From: Pectobacterium punjabense
GTDB taxonomy: Bacteria; Pseudomonadota; Gammaproteobacteria; Enterobacterales; Enterobacteriaceae
Reading direction: 5' to 3'
Assembly: GCF_012427845.1 (NCBI RefSeq)
Contig: NZ_CP038498.1
Span: 1,302,001 to 1,366,000 of the forward strand
DNA: 64,000 nt
Positions 52,411-61,201 of this stretch are shown here, one piece after another. A program made the translations under genes and the position numbers. The first letter of the stretch is position 1. Each line of letters starts with the position of its first letter. The notes beneath the pieces are model-generated. The model did no database searches, had not been told where the DNA came from, and was given only the letters and a program-made list of their open reading frames with translations.

Positions 52411-53715
52411 TACAACGCGACTGGTGCGGTTATTTTGGATGGAAAAATGCATAAGTTTTCTGGTGAAGTGCTCAGGCTTAATAAAGATGAGGATGTCTAC
52501 TCTGTGCCAGTTCGAGCAGATGGAAAATATATTAATATTTCCGTTGCTAAAAAATCTGTTGTTCCGAAGATGACATCAAATACCAATCCACTTGGATATG
52601 TTATTAGTGCTAGTGATATGTCCAGACCTCAATTTTTACCTTACTTTGCATTTGATAATGACAATAATTTATCTAGCAATGAATATGACTCTTGGGGCGG
52701 GCTAAATGCTGCGACTGTAGCTAATCCTCATTGGGTTAGGGTTGATCTTCCAGCCCCTGCGACAATTTCCAGTTATAGTTTTGCTAACAGGACGGCCATT
52801 TATAATAATGGTCCAAAGGACTGGATTTTTCAGGGTTCTAATGATGGTGGCAATACGTGGGATAATTTGCATGTCGTAAATAATGACATCAATAATACGC
52901 TTGGTGCTGTTCGTATTTATAGATTGCCATCCCCGGGAACCTATAAAAGTTTCCGGTTGTTTGTTACTGCTGGTTGTAATGGTAATAATTATTTAACATT
53001 GAAGAAATTTAACTTATTTCAGCCTGAAAATGTTCTAATTGGTAGCAAGGGTAAATGGTATTCTGCAAATAACGGTGTATTGACTGAGGTATCCTCGGCC
53101 GATTTTGATAGCGGCTTCATTAATTCAGGTTGGATACCAGATAAATCAATCTCTGACATGCTACCAATCAAGGTTGTTGGCAATGCTCAAATTGATTTAT
53201 TTTCGTCGTATATCCCGTATACGCAAATTGCAATTCAAAAATCACTGATGCCCGCCACATGGCCTCAAATCAACTCCGCAACGCTAACAGCAACACAAAC
53301 TGGCAACGGCAAAGTACGTGTCGCCGTCACGCGAGATCTGGTGAACTGGCATGTCTTGCGCAATGGGGTATGGGTTGATGTTGGTGCGCTGTCAGTAGAT
53401 ACGGCAGGCGCAACGGCGCTGATTGCAGACGGTATGACGCCAACTGAACTCGGCGCAATTACGTTGGCACAGTGGGCGCAACTGTTTGCATCCAACAATG
53501 GTGTACCGGACTCACTTGCGTTTGCATTCGCACTTGATATCACCGATCCGGTGGCAGATGTCGCGACCATTGACCGGCTGGCGCTGAACGTCAACGATGC
53601 GTCTAGCTGGAAAGTGCAATCCCCTGCGGAAGTGGAAATCCGTTGGCGCACCGACAGCGTGACATTCCGCACCGCGACGGCGGGTAATTACAAACTGGCG
53701 TATCAGGTTCCGTAA
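51718..53715 (+). CDS. Tail-fibre-like protein with discoidin domain, copy 2
   Basis: 665 residues from the ATG at 51718, aligned with copy 1's start. The first about 235 residues and the last 139 match copy 1, the latter with no amino-acid difference. The centre has diverged but keeps the discoidin pattern: YFAFDNDNN, PHWVRVDLPAP and DWIFQGSNDGGNTWDNL. Copy 1's six-residue PPILIN insertion is absent. No signal peptide. It lies in tandem with copy 1, with a terminator between, so each gene probably has its own promoter in the duplicated leader. Alternatives are a prophage remnant fibre or an adhesin; the sequence does not decide. Confidence 0.75.
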   Translation: MKDINIEINVCDSTGKSTCTVHPHTCCHSDNGSGQEPGVSGVASVFGRTGVVTAQSGDYTADQITETATRKFVTSDEKAVWNAKQDELISGTTIRTLFGQSLLGSGDLSLTPAQMGAAAVGHTHTTAEITDYTQKTKQLIHSSLEAGTGVTLSYNPASEKTVISATGGGSGSGSSGYVVADRQGATAGQNHVFSMSPQNKFNLAAYALKEEAGTANQTYIVDEFNASSEPNYNATGAVILDGKMHKFSGEVLRLNKDEDVYSVPVRADGKYINISVAKKSVVPKMTSNTNPLGYVISASDMSRPQFLPYFAFDNDNNLSSNEYDSWGGLNAATVANPHWVRVDLPAPATISSYSFANRTAIYNNGPKDWIFQGSNDGGNTWDNLHVVNNDINNTLGAVRIYRLPSPGTYKSFRLFVTAGCNGNNYLTLKKFNLFQPENVLIGSKGKWYSANNGVLTEVSSADFDSGFINSGWIPDKSISDMLPIKVVGNAQIDLFSSYIPYTQIAIQKSLMPATWPQINSATLTATQTGNGKVRVAVTRDLVNWHVLRNGVWVDVGALSVDTAGATALIADGMTPTELGAITLAQWAQLFASNNGVPDSLAFAFALDITDPVADVATIDRLALNVNDASSWKVQSPAEVEIRWRTDSVTFRTATAGNYKLAYQVP

Positions 53716-53759
53716 TCGCTCACGATACTCAACTCTTTACTGGCCGCGAATTTCGCGGC
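53296..53759 (+). repeat. Right arm of tandem gene duplication, copy 2
   Basis: Matches 51135-51598, including the sequence after the stop codon up to the terminator stem. Confidence 0.9.
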
Positions 53760-53770
53760 CTTCTCTTTTT
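53742..53770 (+). terminator. Terminator after tail-fibre-like copy 2
   Basis: GGCCGCGA and TCGCGGCC pair around a 3-base loop, followed by TTCTCTTTTT. It ends the duplicated block. The 240 bp from here to btsT show no gene. Confidence 0.78.
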
Positions 53771-54007
53771 GATGTAGCCCCATTTTTCTCCAGCCACTCA
53801 CTGCGTCATTCTAACCGCTTAGCACGCTATTCTGCCGCCTACCCAAATACCTGCTCCACGCGCGTACGCGATGACGTACTGTGCCGCCACTCTCTTCCTT
53901 ATCTGAAATACGCGATGGCTCGCGTTATCGCACAACGCTTTACCAGGGTTTATTTTTCCACAGCTAACAAAATCAAACGATTGTGATTTTTAATTGAAGG
54001 ATGTCTT

Positions 54008-56161
54008 ATGAAGAGCAATTCCATTCTTAAACACATCCCCTGGATGATTCTTGGAATCATTGGGGCTGCCTGCCTCGGCGTAGTCGCACTACGTCGCGGT
54101 GAGCATGTCAGTGCCTTATGGATTATTGTTGCTTCTGTCGCCGTTTATCTCGTGGCTTATCGATACTACAGCCTGTATATCGCACAAAAAGTCATGCAGT
54201 TGGACCCAACCAGAGCAACCCCTGCTGTTGTCAATAACGACGGCCTTAACTACGTGCCAACGAACCGTAACGTGCTGTTCGGGCACCACTTTGCCGCTAT
54301 CGCCGGTGCAGGTCCGTTGGTCGGGCCGGTACTGGCCGCACAGGTCGGTTACCTGCCTGGCACCTTATGGTTGCTGGCGGGGGTTGTGCTGGCGGGTGCC
54401 GTGCAGGACTTCATGGTGCTGTTTATTTCGACCCGTCGTAACGGCGCGTCGTTAGGCGAAATCGTTAAGAAAGAACTTGGTCCAGTACCGGGTACGATTG
54501 CGCTGTTCGGCTGCTTCCTTATCATGATCATCATTCTTGCCGTACTGGCGCTGATTGTGGTGAAAGCACTGGCAGAAAGCCCGTGGGGCGTCTTTACCGT
54601 TTGTTCTACAGTGCCGATCGCGCTGTTTATGGGTGTCTACATGCGCTTTATCCGCCCGGGTAAAGTCGGTGAAATCTCGGTGATCGGGATCGTACTGCTG
54701 GTGCTGGCAATCTGGTTTGGTGGCGTAGTGGCACACGACCCGTACTGGGGCCCAGCGCTGACCTTCAAAGATACAACCATCACCTATACGCTGATTGGCT
54801 ATGCCTTCGTGTCTGCGCTGCTGCCGGTATGGTTGATTCTGGCGCCGCGTGACTATCTGGCGACCTTCCTGAAAATTGGTGTCATCGTCGGTCTGGCAAT
54901 TGGTATCGTGATCCTGAATCCTGATCTGAAAATGCCAGCGGTAACGCAGTTTGTAGATGGCACTGGTCCAGTCTGGAAAGGTACGCTGTTCCCGTTCCTG
55001 TTTATTACGATCGCCTGTGGTGCGGTGTCTGGTTTCCACGCGTTGATTGCTTCCGGTACTACGCCGAAATTGATGGCTAACGAAAACGATGCGCGTTTCA
55101 TCGGTTACGGTGCCATGCTGATGGAATCTTTCGTGGCGATCATGGCATTGGTTGCGGCGTCTATCATCGAACCAGGTCTATACTTCGCGATGAATACCCC
55201 GCCAGCGGCGTTGGGTATTACGATGCCAGATCTGCATAGATTGGGCACGGCGGATGCGCCAATGATTCTGGCGCAGTTACAGGATGTATCCGCACACGCG
55301 GCGGCGACTGTTAGCTCCTGGGGCTTCGTGATTTCTCCTGAGCAAATTCTGCAAACGGCGAAAGATATCGGTGAGCCTTCCGTCCTGAACCGTGCAGGCG
55401 GTGCACCAACCTTGGCTGTTGGTATCGCACACGTGTTCCACCAGATCATTCCTGGTGCTGACATGGGCTTCTGGTATCACTTCGGTATTCTGTTTGAAGC
55501 GCTGTTCATTCTGACGGCATTGGATGCGGGTACGCGTGCTGGCCGCTTCATGTTGCAGGATCTCTTGGGTAACTTCGTTCCATTCCTGAAGAAAACTGAC
55601 TCGCTGATCGCGGGTATGATCGGCACCGCGGGCTGTGTCGGTCTGTGGGGCTACCTGTTATACCAAGGTGTCGTTGATCCGCTGGGCGGCGTGAAGAGCC
55701 TGTGGCCGTTGTTCGGTATCTCTAACCAGATGCTGGCTGCGGTGGCGCTGATACTGGGTACGGTTATCCTGATTAAGATGAAACGTACACAGTACATTTG
55801 GGTCACGCTGGTTCCGGCTATTTGGCTACTGATCTGTACCACTTGGGCGCTGGGTCTGAAACTGTTCAGCGACAACCCACAGTTGGAAGGCTTCTTCTAC
55901 ATGGCGAACATGTTCAAGGGCAAAATTGCAGAAGGTGGTGCGGATCTGAGCGCGCAGCAGATTTCGAATATGAACCATATCGTGACCAATAACTATACCA
56001 ACGCCGGTCTGAGCATTCTGTTCCTGATCGTGGTGTACAGCATCATCGCGTACGGTATTAAAGCGGCGTTGGCTGCACGTAAAGTCGCTGAACGTACCGA
56101 TCAGGAAACACCGTATGTTCCGGTTCCTGAAGGTGGCGTGAAAGTTTCTTCCGGTCACTAA
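54008..56161 (+). CDS. btsT: Pyruvate/proton symporter BtsT (CstA family)
   Basis: Large inner-membrane carrier, 717 residues, almost identical in length to E. coli BtsT/YjiY (716) and much closer to it than to CstA, judging by the ends (HIPWMILGIIGAACLGVVAL; ETPYVPVPEGGVKVSS). Many membrane helices; GHHFAAIAGAGPLVGPVLAAQ is the family motif. It imports pyruvate when nutrients run low, under the BtsSR two-component system in E. coli; no regulator is nearby. The ribosome site is AAGGATG. It is followed by yjiX and yjiA. Confidence 0.93.
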   Translation: MKSNSILKHIPWMILGIIGAACLGVVALRRGEHVSALWIIVASVAVYLVAYRYYSLYIAQKVMQLDPTRATPAVVNNDGLNYVPTNRNVLFGHHFAAIAGAGPLVGPVLAAQVGYLPGTLWLLAGVVLAGAVQDFMVLFISTRRNGASLGEIVKKELGPVPGTIALFGCFLIMIIILAVLALIVVKALAESPWGVFTVCSTVPIALFMGVYMRFIRPGKVGEISVIGIVLLVLAIWFGGVVAHDPYWGPALTFKDTTITYTLIGYAFVSALLPVWLILAPRDYLATFLKIGVIVGLAIGIVILNPDLKMPAVTQFVDGTGPVWKGTLFPFLFITIACGAVSGFHALIASGTTPKLMANENDARFIGYGAMLMESFVAIMALVAASIIEPGLYFAMNTPPAALGITMPDLHRLGTADAPMILAQLQDVSAHAAATVSSWGFVISPEQILQTAKDIGEPSVLNRAGGAPTLAVGIAHVFHQIIPGADMGFWYHFGILFEALFILTALDAGTRAGRFMLQDLLGNFVPFLKKTDSLIAGMIGTAGCVGLWGYLLYQGVVDPLGGVKSLWPLFGISNQMLAAVALILGTVILIKMKRTQYIWVTLVPAIWLLICTTWALGLKLFSDNPQLEGFFYMANMFKGKIAEGGADLSAQQISNMNHIVTNNYTNAGLSILFLIVVYSIIAYGIKAALAARKVAERTDQETPYVPVPEGGVKVSSGH

Positions 56162-56228
56162 GCCACTCGCGCCCGTCAGATTTTGCGAGACCGCTTGCAA
56201 GGCTGAACGCGAAAGATGACGGGTATAG

Positions 56229-56269
56229 ATACCCTGTATAATGTATAACGTTATACAGGGTATTTTTTA
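56229..56269 (+). terminator. Terminator-like hairpin between btsT and yjiX
   Basis: ATACCCTGTATAA (56229-56241) pairs with TTATACAGGGTAT (56251-56263), followed by TTTTTT. It sits directly upstream of yjiX, so it would attenuate rather than separate the operon. The preceding GATGACGGGTATA resembles an ERIC end. Confidence 0.7.
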
Positions 56270-56306
56270 TCTAGCCGCTATTGCAGGCGATGGTCTGGAG
56301 GTAATG

Positions 56307-56510
56307 ATGTTTGGCAATCTGGGAAAAGCAGGAAAATATTTGGGCCAGGCGGCGCGTATGCTGGTCGGTATGCCAGATTATGATACCTATGTTCAGCATA
56401 TGCAGACTAATCATCCCGATAAACCTGCGATGACGTACGAAGAATTCTTCCGCGAACGCCAGCAGGCACGTTACGGCGGAGACGGCAAAGGCGGGATGCG
56501 TTGCTGTTAA
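56307..56510 (+). CDS. yjiX: YbdD/YjiX family small protein
   Basis: 67 residues, the exact length of E. coli YjiX, from the second ATG at 56307 ([21 protein letters not shown]). GGAGG ends 5 bases before this ATG but only 2 before the preceding one. The conserved tail is [20 protein letters not shown] and ends MRCC. Members accompany CstA/BtsT carriers; the molecular role is unknown. Confidence 0.92.
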   Translation: MFGNLGKAGKYLGQAARMLVGMPDYDTYVQHMQTNHPDKPAMTYEEFFRERQQARYGGDGKGGMRCC

Positions 56511-56526
56511 CGACTTGGAATCTGTT

Positions 56527-57513
56527 ATGACTGAACCTTTATCATCTGATGTGACTAAACCCGTGTATGTCACTATTCTGACCGGGTTTCTCGGTGCAGG
56601 AAAAACCACCTTACTACGGCATATCCTGAATGCCGATCACGGTTATAAAATTGCTGTGATTGAAAACGAATTCGGTGAAGTCCCCATCGATAATACATTA
56701 ATCGGTGAACGTGCTAGCCAGATTACGACGTTGAGCAACGGCTGCATCTGCTGTACACAGTCCAATGAGCTGGCTGATGCGCTGCTCGATCTGGTTGATG
56801 GTGTGGATACCGGTACGCTGGATTTTGATCACGTCATCATTGAATGCACCGGTATGGCCGATCCGGGGCCGGTGGCACAGACCTTCTTCTCGCATGACGT
56901 TATCTGTGAACGCTTTGTGCTGGACGGGATTATTACGCTGGTGGATGCCGTACATGCGCAGCAACAGCTCGATCAGTTCACTATCGCCCAGTCGCAGATT
57001 GGCTATGCAGACCGCATACTGCTAACCAAAACCGACGTGGCAGCCGAAGACGAAACGCTGCTACCGCGTCTTCAGCGCATCAATGCGCGTGCACCGATCT
57101 ACTCTGTGGTACATGGCGATATCGATCTGAGCGTGCTGTTTAACATCGACGGTTTTGTCCTCAGCGACAAGCTGGATGTGAAAACGCCGGTATTTCGCTT
57201 TGTTGCACCTACGCAGAATAACGTGCAGTCGATAGTTGTGTATCTTGATGATGCCGTTGAGCTTCAGGCTGTTTCCGATGTGATGGAAAACTTGCTGCTA
57301 CAATTCTCCGATAATCTACTGCGTTATAAAGGTATTCTGGCCATCAACGGTGACGACCGTCGTCTGCTGTTTCAGGGCGTTCAGCGCTTGTATAGCGCAG
57401 ACTGGGACAGAGAATGGCAAGCTGATGAAGAAAGAAAGAGCGTGCTGGTGTTTATTGGTGTGGATTTACCTGAACAGGAAATCCGTGATGCTTTCGCTCG
57501 TCTGACGGCATAA
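56527..57513 (+). CDS. yjiA: COG0523 metallo-GTPase YjiA
   Basis: G3E-family GTPase, 328 residues from the ATG at 56527 (MTEPLSSDVTKPVYVTIL). A TTG further upstream is less likely. The P-loop GAGKTT is at 23-28 and the CxCC metal motif NGCICC at 72-76. The C-terminal CobW domain ends with RRLLFQGVQRLYSADWDR. E. coli YjiA binds zinc and other metals; its physiological client is unknown. It completes btsT-yjiX-yjiA, the E. coli gene order transplanted to this site. Confidence 0.93.
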   Translation: MTEPLSSDVTKPVYVTILTGFLGAGKTTLLRHILNADHGYKIAVIENEFGEVPIDNTLIGERASQITTLSNGCICCTQSNELADALLDLVDGVDTGTLDFDHVIIECTGMADPGPVAQTFFSHDVICERFVLDGIITLVDAVHAQQQLDQFTIAQSQIGYADRILLTKTDVAAEDETLLPRLQRINARAPIYSVVHGDIDLSVLFNIDGFVLSDKLDVKTPVFRFVAPTQNNVQSIVVYLDDAVELQAVSDVMENLLLQFSDNLLRYKGILAINGDDRRLLFQGVQRLYSADWDREWQADEERKSVLVFIGVDLPEQEIRDAFARLTA

Positions 57514-57528
57514 CGTTTCTGCCTTTTT

Positions 57529-57551
57529 GTGCTGGTCATTCAGGCCAGCAC
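57529..57551 (+). terminator. Weak hairpin after yjiA
   Basis: GTGCTGG and CCAGCAC pair around TCATTCAGG. The T-tract is poor, so it is only a possible terminator. Confidence 0.4.
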
Positions 57552-57745
57552 TATCATCTCTTCAATCCTATTCTCGTTCTATTCCTGGTTCTGCTTGTGT
57601 CGCATTCTGTCTGACGGGGGAGTGCTGATTCTCAGAATGGGAATAGTGCAATTGCCTGAAAAAAATCCTACCTTATTGTAATTATTACAAATAGAGCTAA
57701 AACGTGATCGCCCCTCGCTTTTTAATGATGTGTTGGTGATATTTT

Positions 57746-57764
57746 ATTAAAACGATATTTCATT
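57746..57764 (+). promoter_or_regulatory. Candidate KdgR operator upstream of the GH28 gene
   Basis: ATTAAAACGATATTTCATT fits the pectinolysis-regulator consensus AATGAAAC-N2-TGTTTCATT at about 14 of 17 positions. It ends 17 bp before the start codon, where a bound repressor would block transcription. It implies induction by pectin breakdown products. Confidence 0.6.
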
Positions 57765-57781
57765 ATTCTGCGAGGTTAAGT

Positions 57782-59164
57782 ATGCGTAGTGGTCTTGCTC
57801 TGTCATTAATGGCTTCCTGCATCACACTGGGTATTCAAGCTGGTACGGCACAGGCGGCCAGTTCAGTGAAATTCCCGGATAAAATCTGTGACGTCACGCA
57901 ATACGGGGCTGAAGGCCATCGCCTACAGATCGCGCTAAATACCGAAGCTTTCCAGAAGGCAATTGATGATTGTGCTGCGGCTGGCGGTGGAACGGTACAT
58001 GTTCCTCGCGGTAACTATCTGGTCGATCCGCTGTTCCTGAAAAGTAACATCCGACTGGATCTGGCAAAAGATGCCACTATCGTCGCGTCGACCGAAGTCG
58101 CGGCGTATCGCGCGACGGAAAAAACTAAATACGCTGAAGCGGAAAATGGCTGGCTTCCCTTTATCAGTATTGCCGATGCGCAGAACGTGGCGATTACCGG
58201 CGAAGGCACTATTGATGGGCAGGGCGCTGTCTGGTGGGAGCGCTGGCGTGAGAATATTCGTGCGACTGGCAAGAAAGGCGGGACCGATCGTCCCCGTCTG
58301 ATTTATATCAAAAGCTCCAGCAACGTGCTGGTGGATGGTGTCACACTCACCCATTCCCCTAGCTTCCATATTGTGATGCGTTACTCGCACGATGTGGATG
58401 TTAACGGTACGCGGATTCTGTCACCGTGGCATGCGCCGAACACCGATGCTATCGACCCGATTGATAGCCAGAACATCCGCATTACTAATAATTACATTGA
58501 CTGTAATGACGACCATATCGCGATAAAAGCCGAGAAGCCGGATAGCCGCTTCCCGAATGGTGTCGTGGATAACATCTACATCGCCAACAATATCCTGAAG
58601 CAGGGACGCGGCATTTCCATCGGCAGCGAAACGTCTGGCGGCGTGAATAACGTGCTGGTTGAAAACAACCAGTTTGAAGGTTCCATGTACGGTATCCGCA
58701 TTAAAACCCTGCGTGGTAAAGGCGGCGAAGTGAAAAACATCACTTACCGTAATACCAAAATGGTGGATGTCGAAATCCCGCTGGTCTTTGCCGCTTACTA
58801 CAAAGCTGCGCCGATTGTGCAGGCTGAGGTAGATAAGATGCTGGCCGAAGGTGGCTTCACGATGGGTGAGCAGATTTACCCACCGGATACCGATCCAGAG
58901 CAGCCGTTCGATCAGTACAAGACGCCGCATTTCAGCAATGTGACGATCGAGAATTTGGAATCGACCGGGAAGACCAAAGCCGCAGCGTACATTATCGGCG
59001 TACCGGAAGCGCCACTCAGTGGTTTCCACTTTGATAACGTGCGCATTGATGCGGATAAAGGTATTCGCATCAGGAACGCGGAGCTACAAACCAAAGGACT
59101 GACGCTGAATGTGAAGGACGGTCTGGTGATGCAGTTGGATAAAGGGGCGAAAGTCGATCAGTAA
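57782..59164 (+). CDS. GH28 polygalacturonase homologue (PehN-like)
   Basis: Exported glycosidase of family 28, 460 residues, with a signal peptide to about AQA (residue 25). The right-handed beta-helix family motifs are NTDAID (220-225), the Asp pair CNDDH (243-244) and RIK (306-308). The usual GHG becomes GRG (275-277), losing the family's active-site histidine. This may mean weak or altered activity; PehN of soft-rot Dickeya is known for low activity, and this gene resembles that subgroup, though I did not confirm it. KdgR-like site upstream. It lies alone after yjiA. Confidence 0.85.
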   Translation: MRSGLALSLMASCITLGIQAGTAQAASSVKFPDKICDVTQYGAEGHRLQIALNTEAFQKAIDDCAAAGGGTVHVPRGNYLVDPLFLKSNIRLDLAKDATIVASTEVAAYRATEKTKYAEAENGWLPFISIADAQNVAITGEGTIDGQGAVWWERWRENIRATGKKGGTDRPRLIYIKSSSNVLVDGVTLTHSPSFHIVMRYSHDVDVNGTRILSPWHAPNTDAIDPIDSQNIRITNNYIDCNDDHIAIKAEKPDSRFPNGVVDNIYIANNILKQGRGISIGSETSGGVNNVLVENNQFEGSMYGIRIKTLRGKGGEVKNITYRNTKMVDVEIPLVFAAYYKAAPIVQAEVDKMLAEGGFTMGEQIYPPDTDPEQPFDQYKTPHFSNVTIENLESTGKTKAAAYIIGVPEAPLSGFHFDNVRIDADKGIRIRNAELQTKGLTLNVKDGLVMQLDKGAKVDQ

Positions 59165-59169
59165 TCGAT

Positions 59170-59362
<193 letters not shown>

Positions 59363-59462
59363 TGAAGCGGTAGCAGGGGACACACTGGCCGTGGAGTCCT
59401 CTGCTATCTGCTTCACTTTACTACCTATCGTCTGGCAGGCTACGCTTGTTTAACCGCAGTAA

Positions 59463-59942
59463 TTAATCATGTTTGGCGATATCAGCAAAAGTGGCACGCA
59501 GTAGCCGTGCCAAATCGTTTGCCGATAGTTCAATGTCCAATCCTCGTTTACCGCCGGAGATGAAAATGGTATCGAACTGGCGTGCCGGTTCATCAATCAC
59601 GGTCGGCAGTAGTTTCTTCTGCCCGAGTGGGCTGATTCCTCCCACCAGATAACCCGTTACACGCTGGGCGATGACCGGATCGGCCATATCGGCCTTTTTA
59701 GCAGACAGCGCGCGAGCGACTTTCTTGAGATCCAGCATCCCTGCGACCGGTGTGACGGCCACGGCGAGGTTTTTTGCATCACCATTCAGGGAAACAAGTA
59801 GCGTTTTATAAACCTGTTCTTTATTCAGCCCCAGCTTTCTGGCCGCTTCCTCGCCAAAGTTGGTTTCGTCACTGTCGTGGTGGTAGCTGTGTAGCGTAAA
59901 GGCGATCTTGTTTTTTTCGAGTAAATTGACTGCGGGTGTCAT
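59463..59942 (-). CDS. ybaK: Cys-tRNA(Pro)/Cys-tRNA(Cys) deacylase YbaK
   Basis: Trans-editing enzyme, 159 residues, that clears Cys mischarged on tRNA-Pro by ProRS. It starts [20 protein letters not shown] and shows the INS-superfamily motif [10 protein letters not shown] near 104-113. E. coli YbaK has the same length. An imperfect long hairpin (about 59364-59414) lies beyond its stop. Confidence 0.94.
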   Translation of the reverse strand: MTPAVNLLEKNKIAFTLHSYHHDSDETNFGEEAARKLGLNKEQVYKTLLVSLNGDAKNLAVAVTPVAGMLDLKKVARALSAKKADMADPVIAQRVTGYLVGGISPLGQKKLLPTVIDEPARQFDTIFISGGKRGLDIELSANDLARLLRATFADIAKHD

Positions 59943-60021
59943 GACTTCACTATCCTTAAACCTTTTGTGGGCCTTATCTTACGGACGCGGTGGCACGTCA
60001 TAGTGTGTTCTTTTACTGAGT

Positions 60022-60831
60022 TTATGAATGGCTACTTTTTAGCAGAGAAGGTAAATTTTCATCGCCATACAGATGCAGTGCGCCGACGGCCACAATGTAA
60101 TTTCCAGGTGGTAGCGCCTGAAGCTGTTGTTGCCAGCGGTGGTTACGTTGACCCATCAGCAGGTCGGACATCTCATTGCTGAACGTCGCGGGAATCTCCG
60201 GTTTATATTTTCCTGGTCTGCTGTCTAGCCACCAGCCTACCATCGTTTGCAGCAGACGGGCATTGGCGTGCCAGTGTTGAATCGTATCTTCCAGCAGCAA
60301 CAGGCCACCCTGAGGCAGTTGCTGTAACAGATTAACCTGCGTCTGCTGTCCTTCCAGTTCGATAACCTGAATGCCGTGAGATTTTGCAGCATTAATCAAC
60401 TGATAATCAATGCCGCAGTCGGGGCGTAAGCCCAGCAGTTGGGCCTGTCTTGCTTGTAGCATCAGCGCGACCTGCCAGCCCGGAAGCGTATTGACCGTGC
60501 TCTCATCGAAAGAGAGCGATTCGCAGATTTTTTGCAACTGGCGATAGTTTTCTGGACTGAGGCGCTGTACGAGCGGTGGCTCGGCATCATTCTTACCGAA
60601 GGGGGAATGAGAATCAGAGATATCGGCTTCTACGATCAGAGCGGTTGCCTGTCGAAGTTGTTGTAGCAGCGTAGCGGGCAGCGGTGCCATATCTTGGCTG
60701 CCCATATGAATGCTGCCGACCAGATGCAACTGTCGTTTGTTAGTGAGTTGAACGTCTATCGCCGGGTAGGCATAAGCTAGCGGTGAAACAAAGCCAAGAA
60801 AAGTCGCGATCCTACGCAGCAGTTGCCCCAT
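60022..60831 (-). CDS. ybaP: TraB/GumN-family protein YbaP
   Basis: 269 residues from the ATG at 60831 (MGQLLRRIATFLGFV), which follows AGGAG at 9 bases; an upstream ATG at 60858 has no ribosome site. The N-terminus has a possible signal or anchor. The TraB/PrgY pattern is seen in HLVGSIHMGSQDMAPLP and the C-terminal VGALHLYGDENLPSLL. A metalloprotease-like role (Tiki superfamily) is proposed for the fold; not shown for this member. Confidence 0.88.
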   Translation of the reverse strand: MGQLLRRIATFLGFVSPLAYAYPAIDVQLTNKRQLHLVGSIHMGSQDMAPLPATLLQQLRQATALIVEADISDSHSPFGKNDAEPPLVQRLSPENYRQLQKICESLSFDESTVNTLPGWQVALMLQARQAQLLGLRPDCGIDYQLINAAKSHGIQVIELEGQQTQVNLLQQLPQGGLLLLEDTIQHWHANARLLQTMVGWWLDSRPGKYKPEIPATFSNEMSDLLMGQRNHRWQQQLQALPPGNYIVAVGALHLYGDENLPSLLKSSHS

Positions 60832-61018
60832 TGGTTCCGTCTCCTGATGTGTGAACAACTATGCTAAACGCTAGATACGGAACAATACAAGGGGTACCAA
60901 TCCTAAGGGCGCGGAAGCCTACGTGTTTGGCTACTCACTTCCTATCGATTCTCCCTATGCGTAAAATATTGATGGGTGTGTATTGGTGTGTATAATGAAA
61001 GTCAGGTTAGGAGGATAC

Positions 61019-61201
61019 ATGAAATCAACCGACCTGATAAAGGAGCTGGCAGCGGCAGGTTGTGAGTGCAAACGGCATAACGGCGGGAGTCACCAAATAT
61101 GGTGGTCGCCTATTACTGGAAAAACGTTTCCAGTGCCGCATCCAAAAAAGGATTTACCACTTGGAACTGTCAAATCCATCAAAAAAATGGCGGGGATCTG
61201 A
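61019..61201 (+). CDS. hicA: HicA-family mRNA interferase toxin
   Basis: 60 residues from the ATG at 61019 (MKSTDLIKELAAAG), preceded by a strong TTAGGAGG site. The dsRBD-like HicA fold with the catalytic histidine in GGSHQIW (His25) and the PHPKKDLPLGTVKSIKK tail is complete. It would cleave mRNA unless neutralised by HicB, encoded just downstream. Its stop codon lies inside a terminator-like hairpin. Confidence 0.92.
   Translation: MKSTDLIKELAAAGCECKRHNGGSHQIWWSPITGKTFPVPHPKKDLPLGTVKSIKKMAGI

Noticed and set aside
59943..60021. ChiX small RNA, expected between ybaK and ybaP from E. coli.
   Set aside because: The gap is only 79 bp and shows neither the ChiX terminator nor its seed region.
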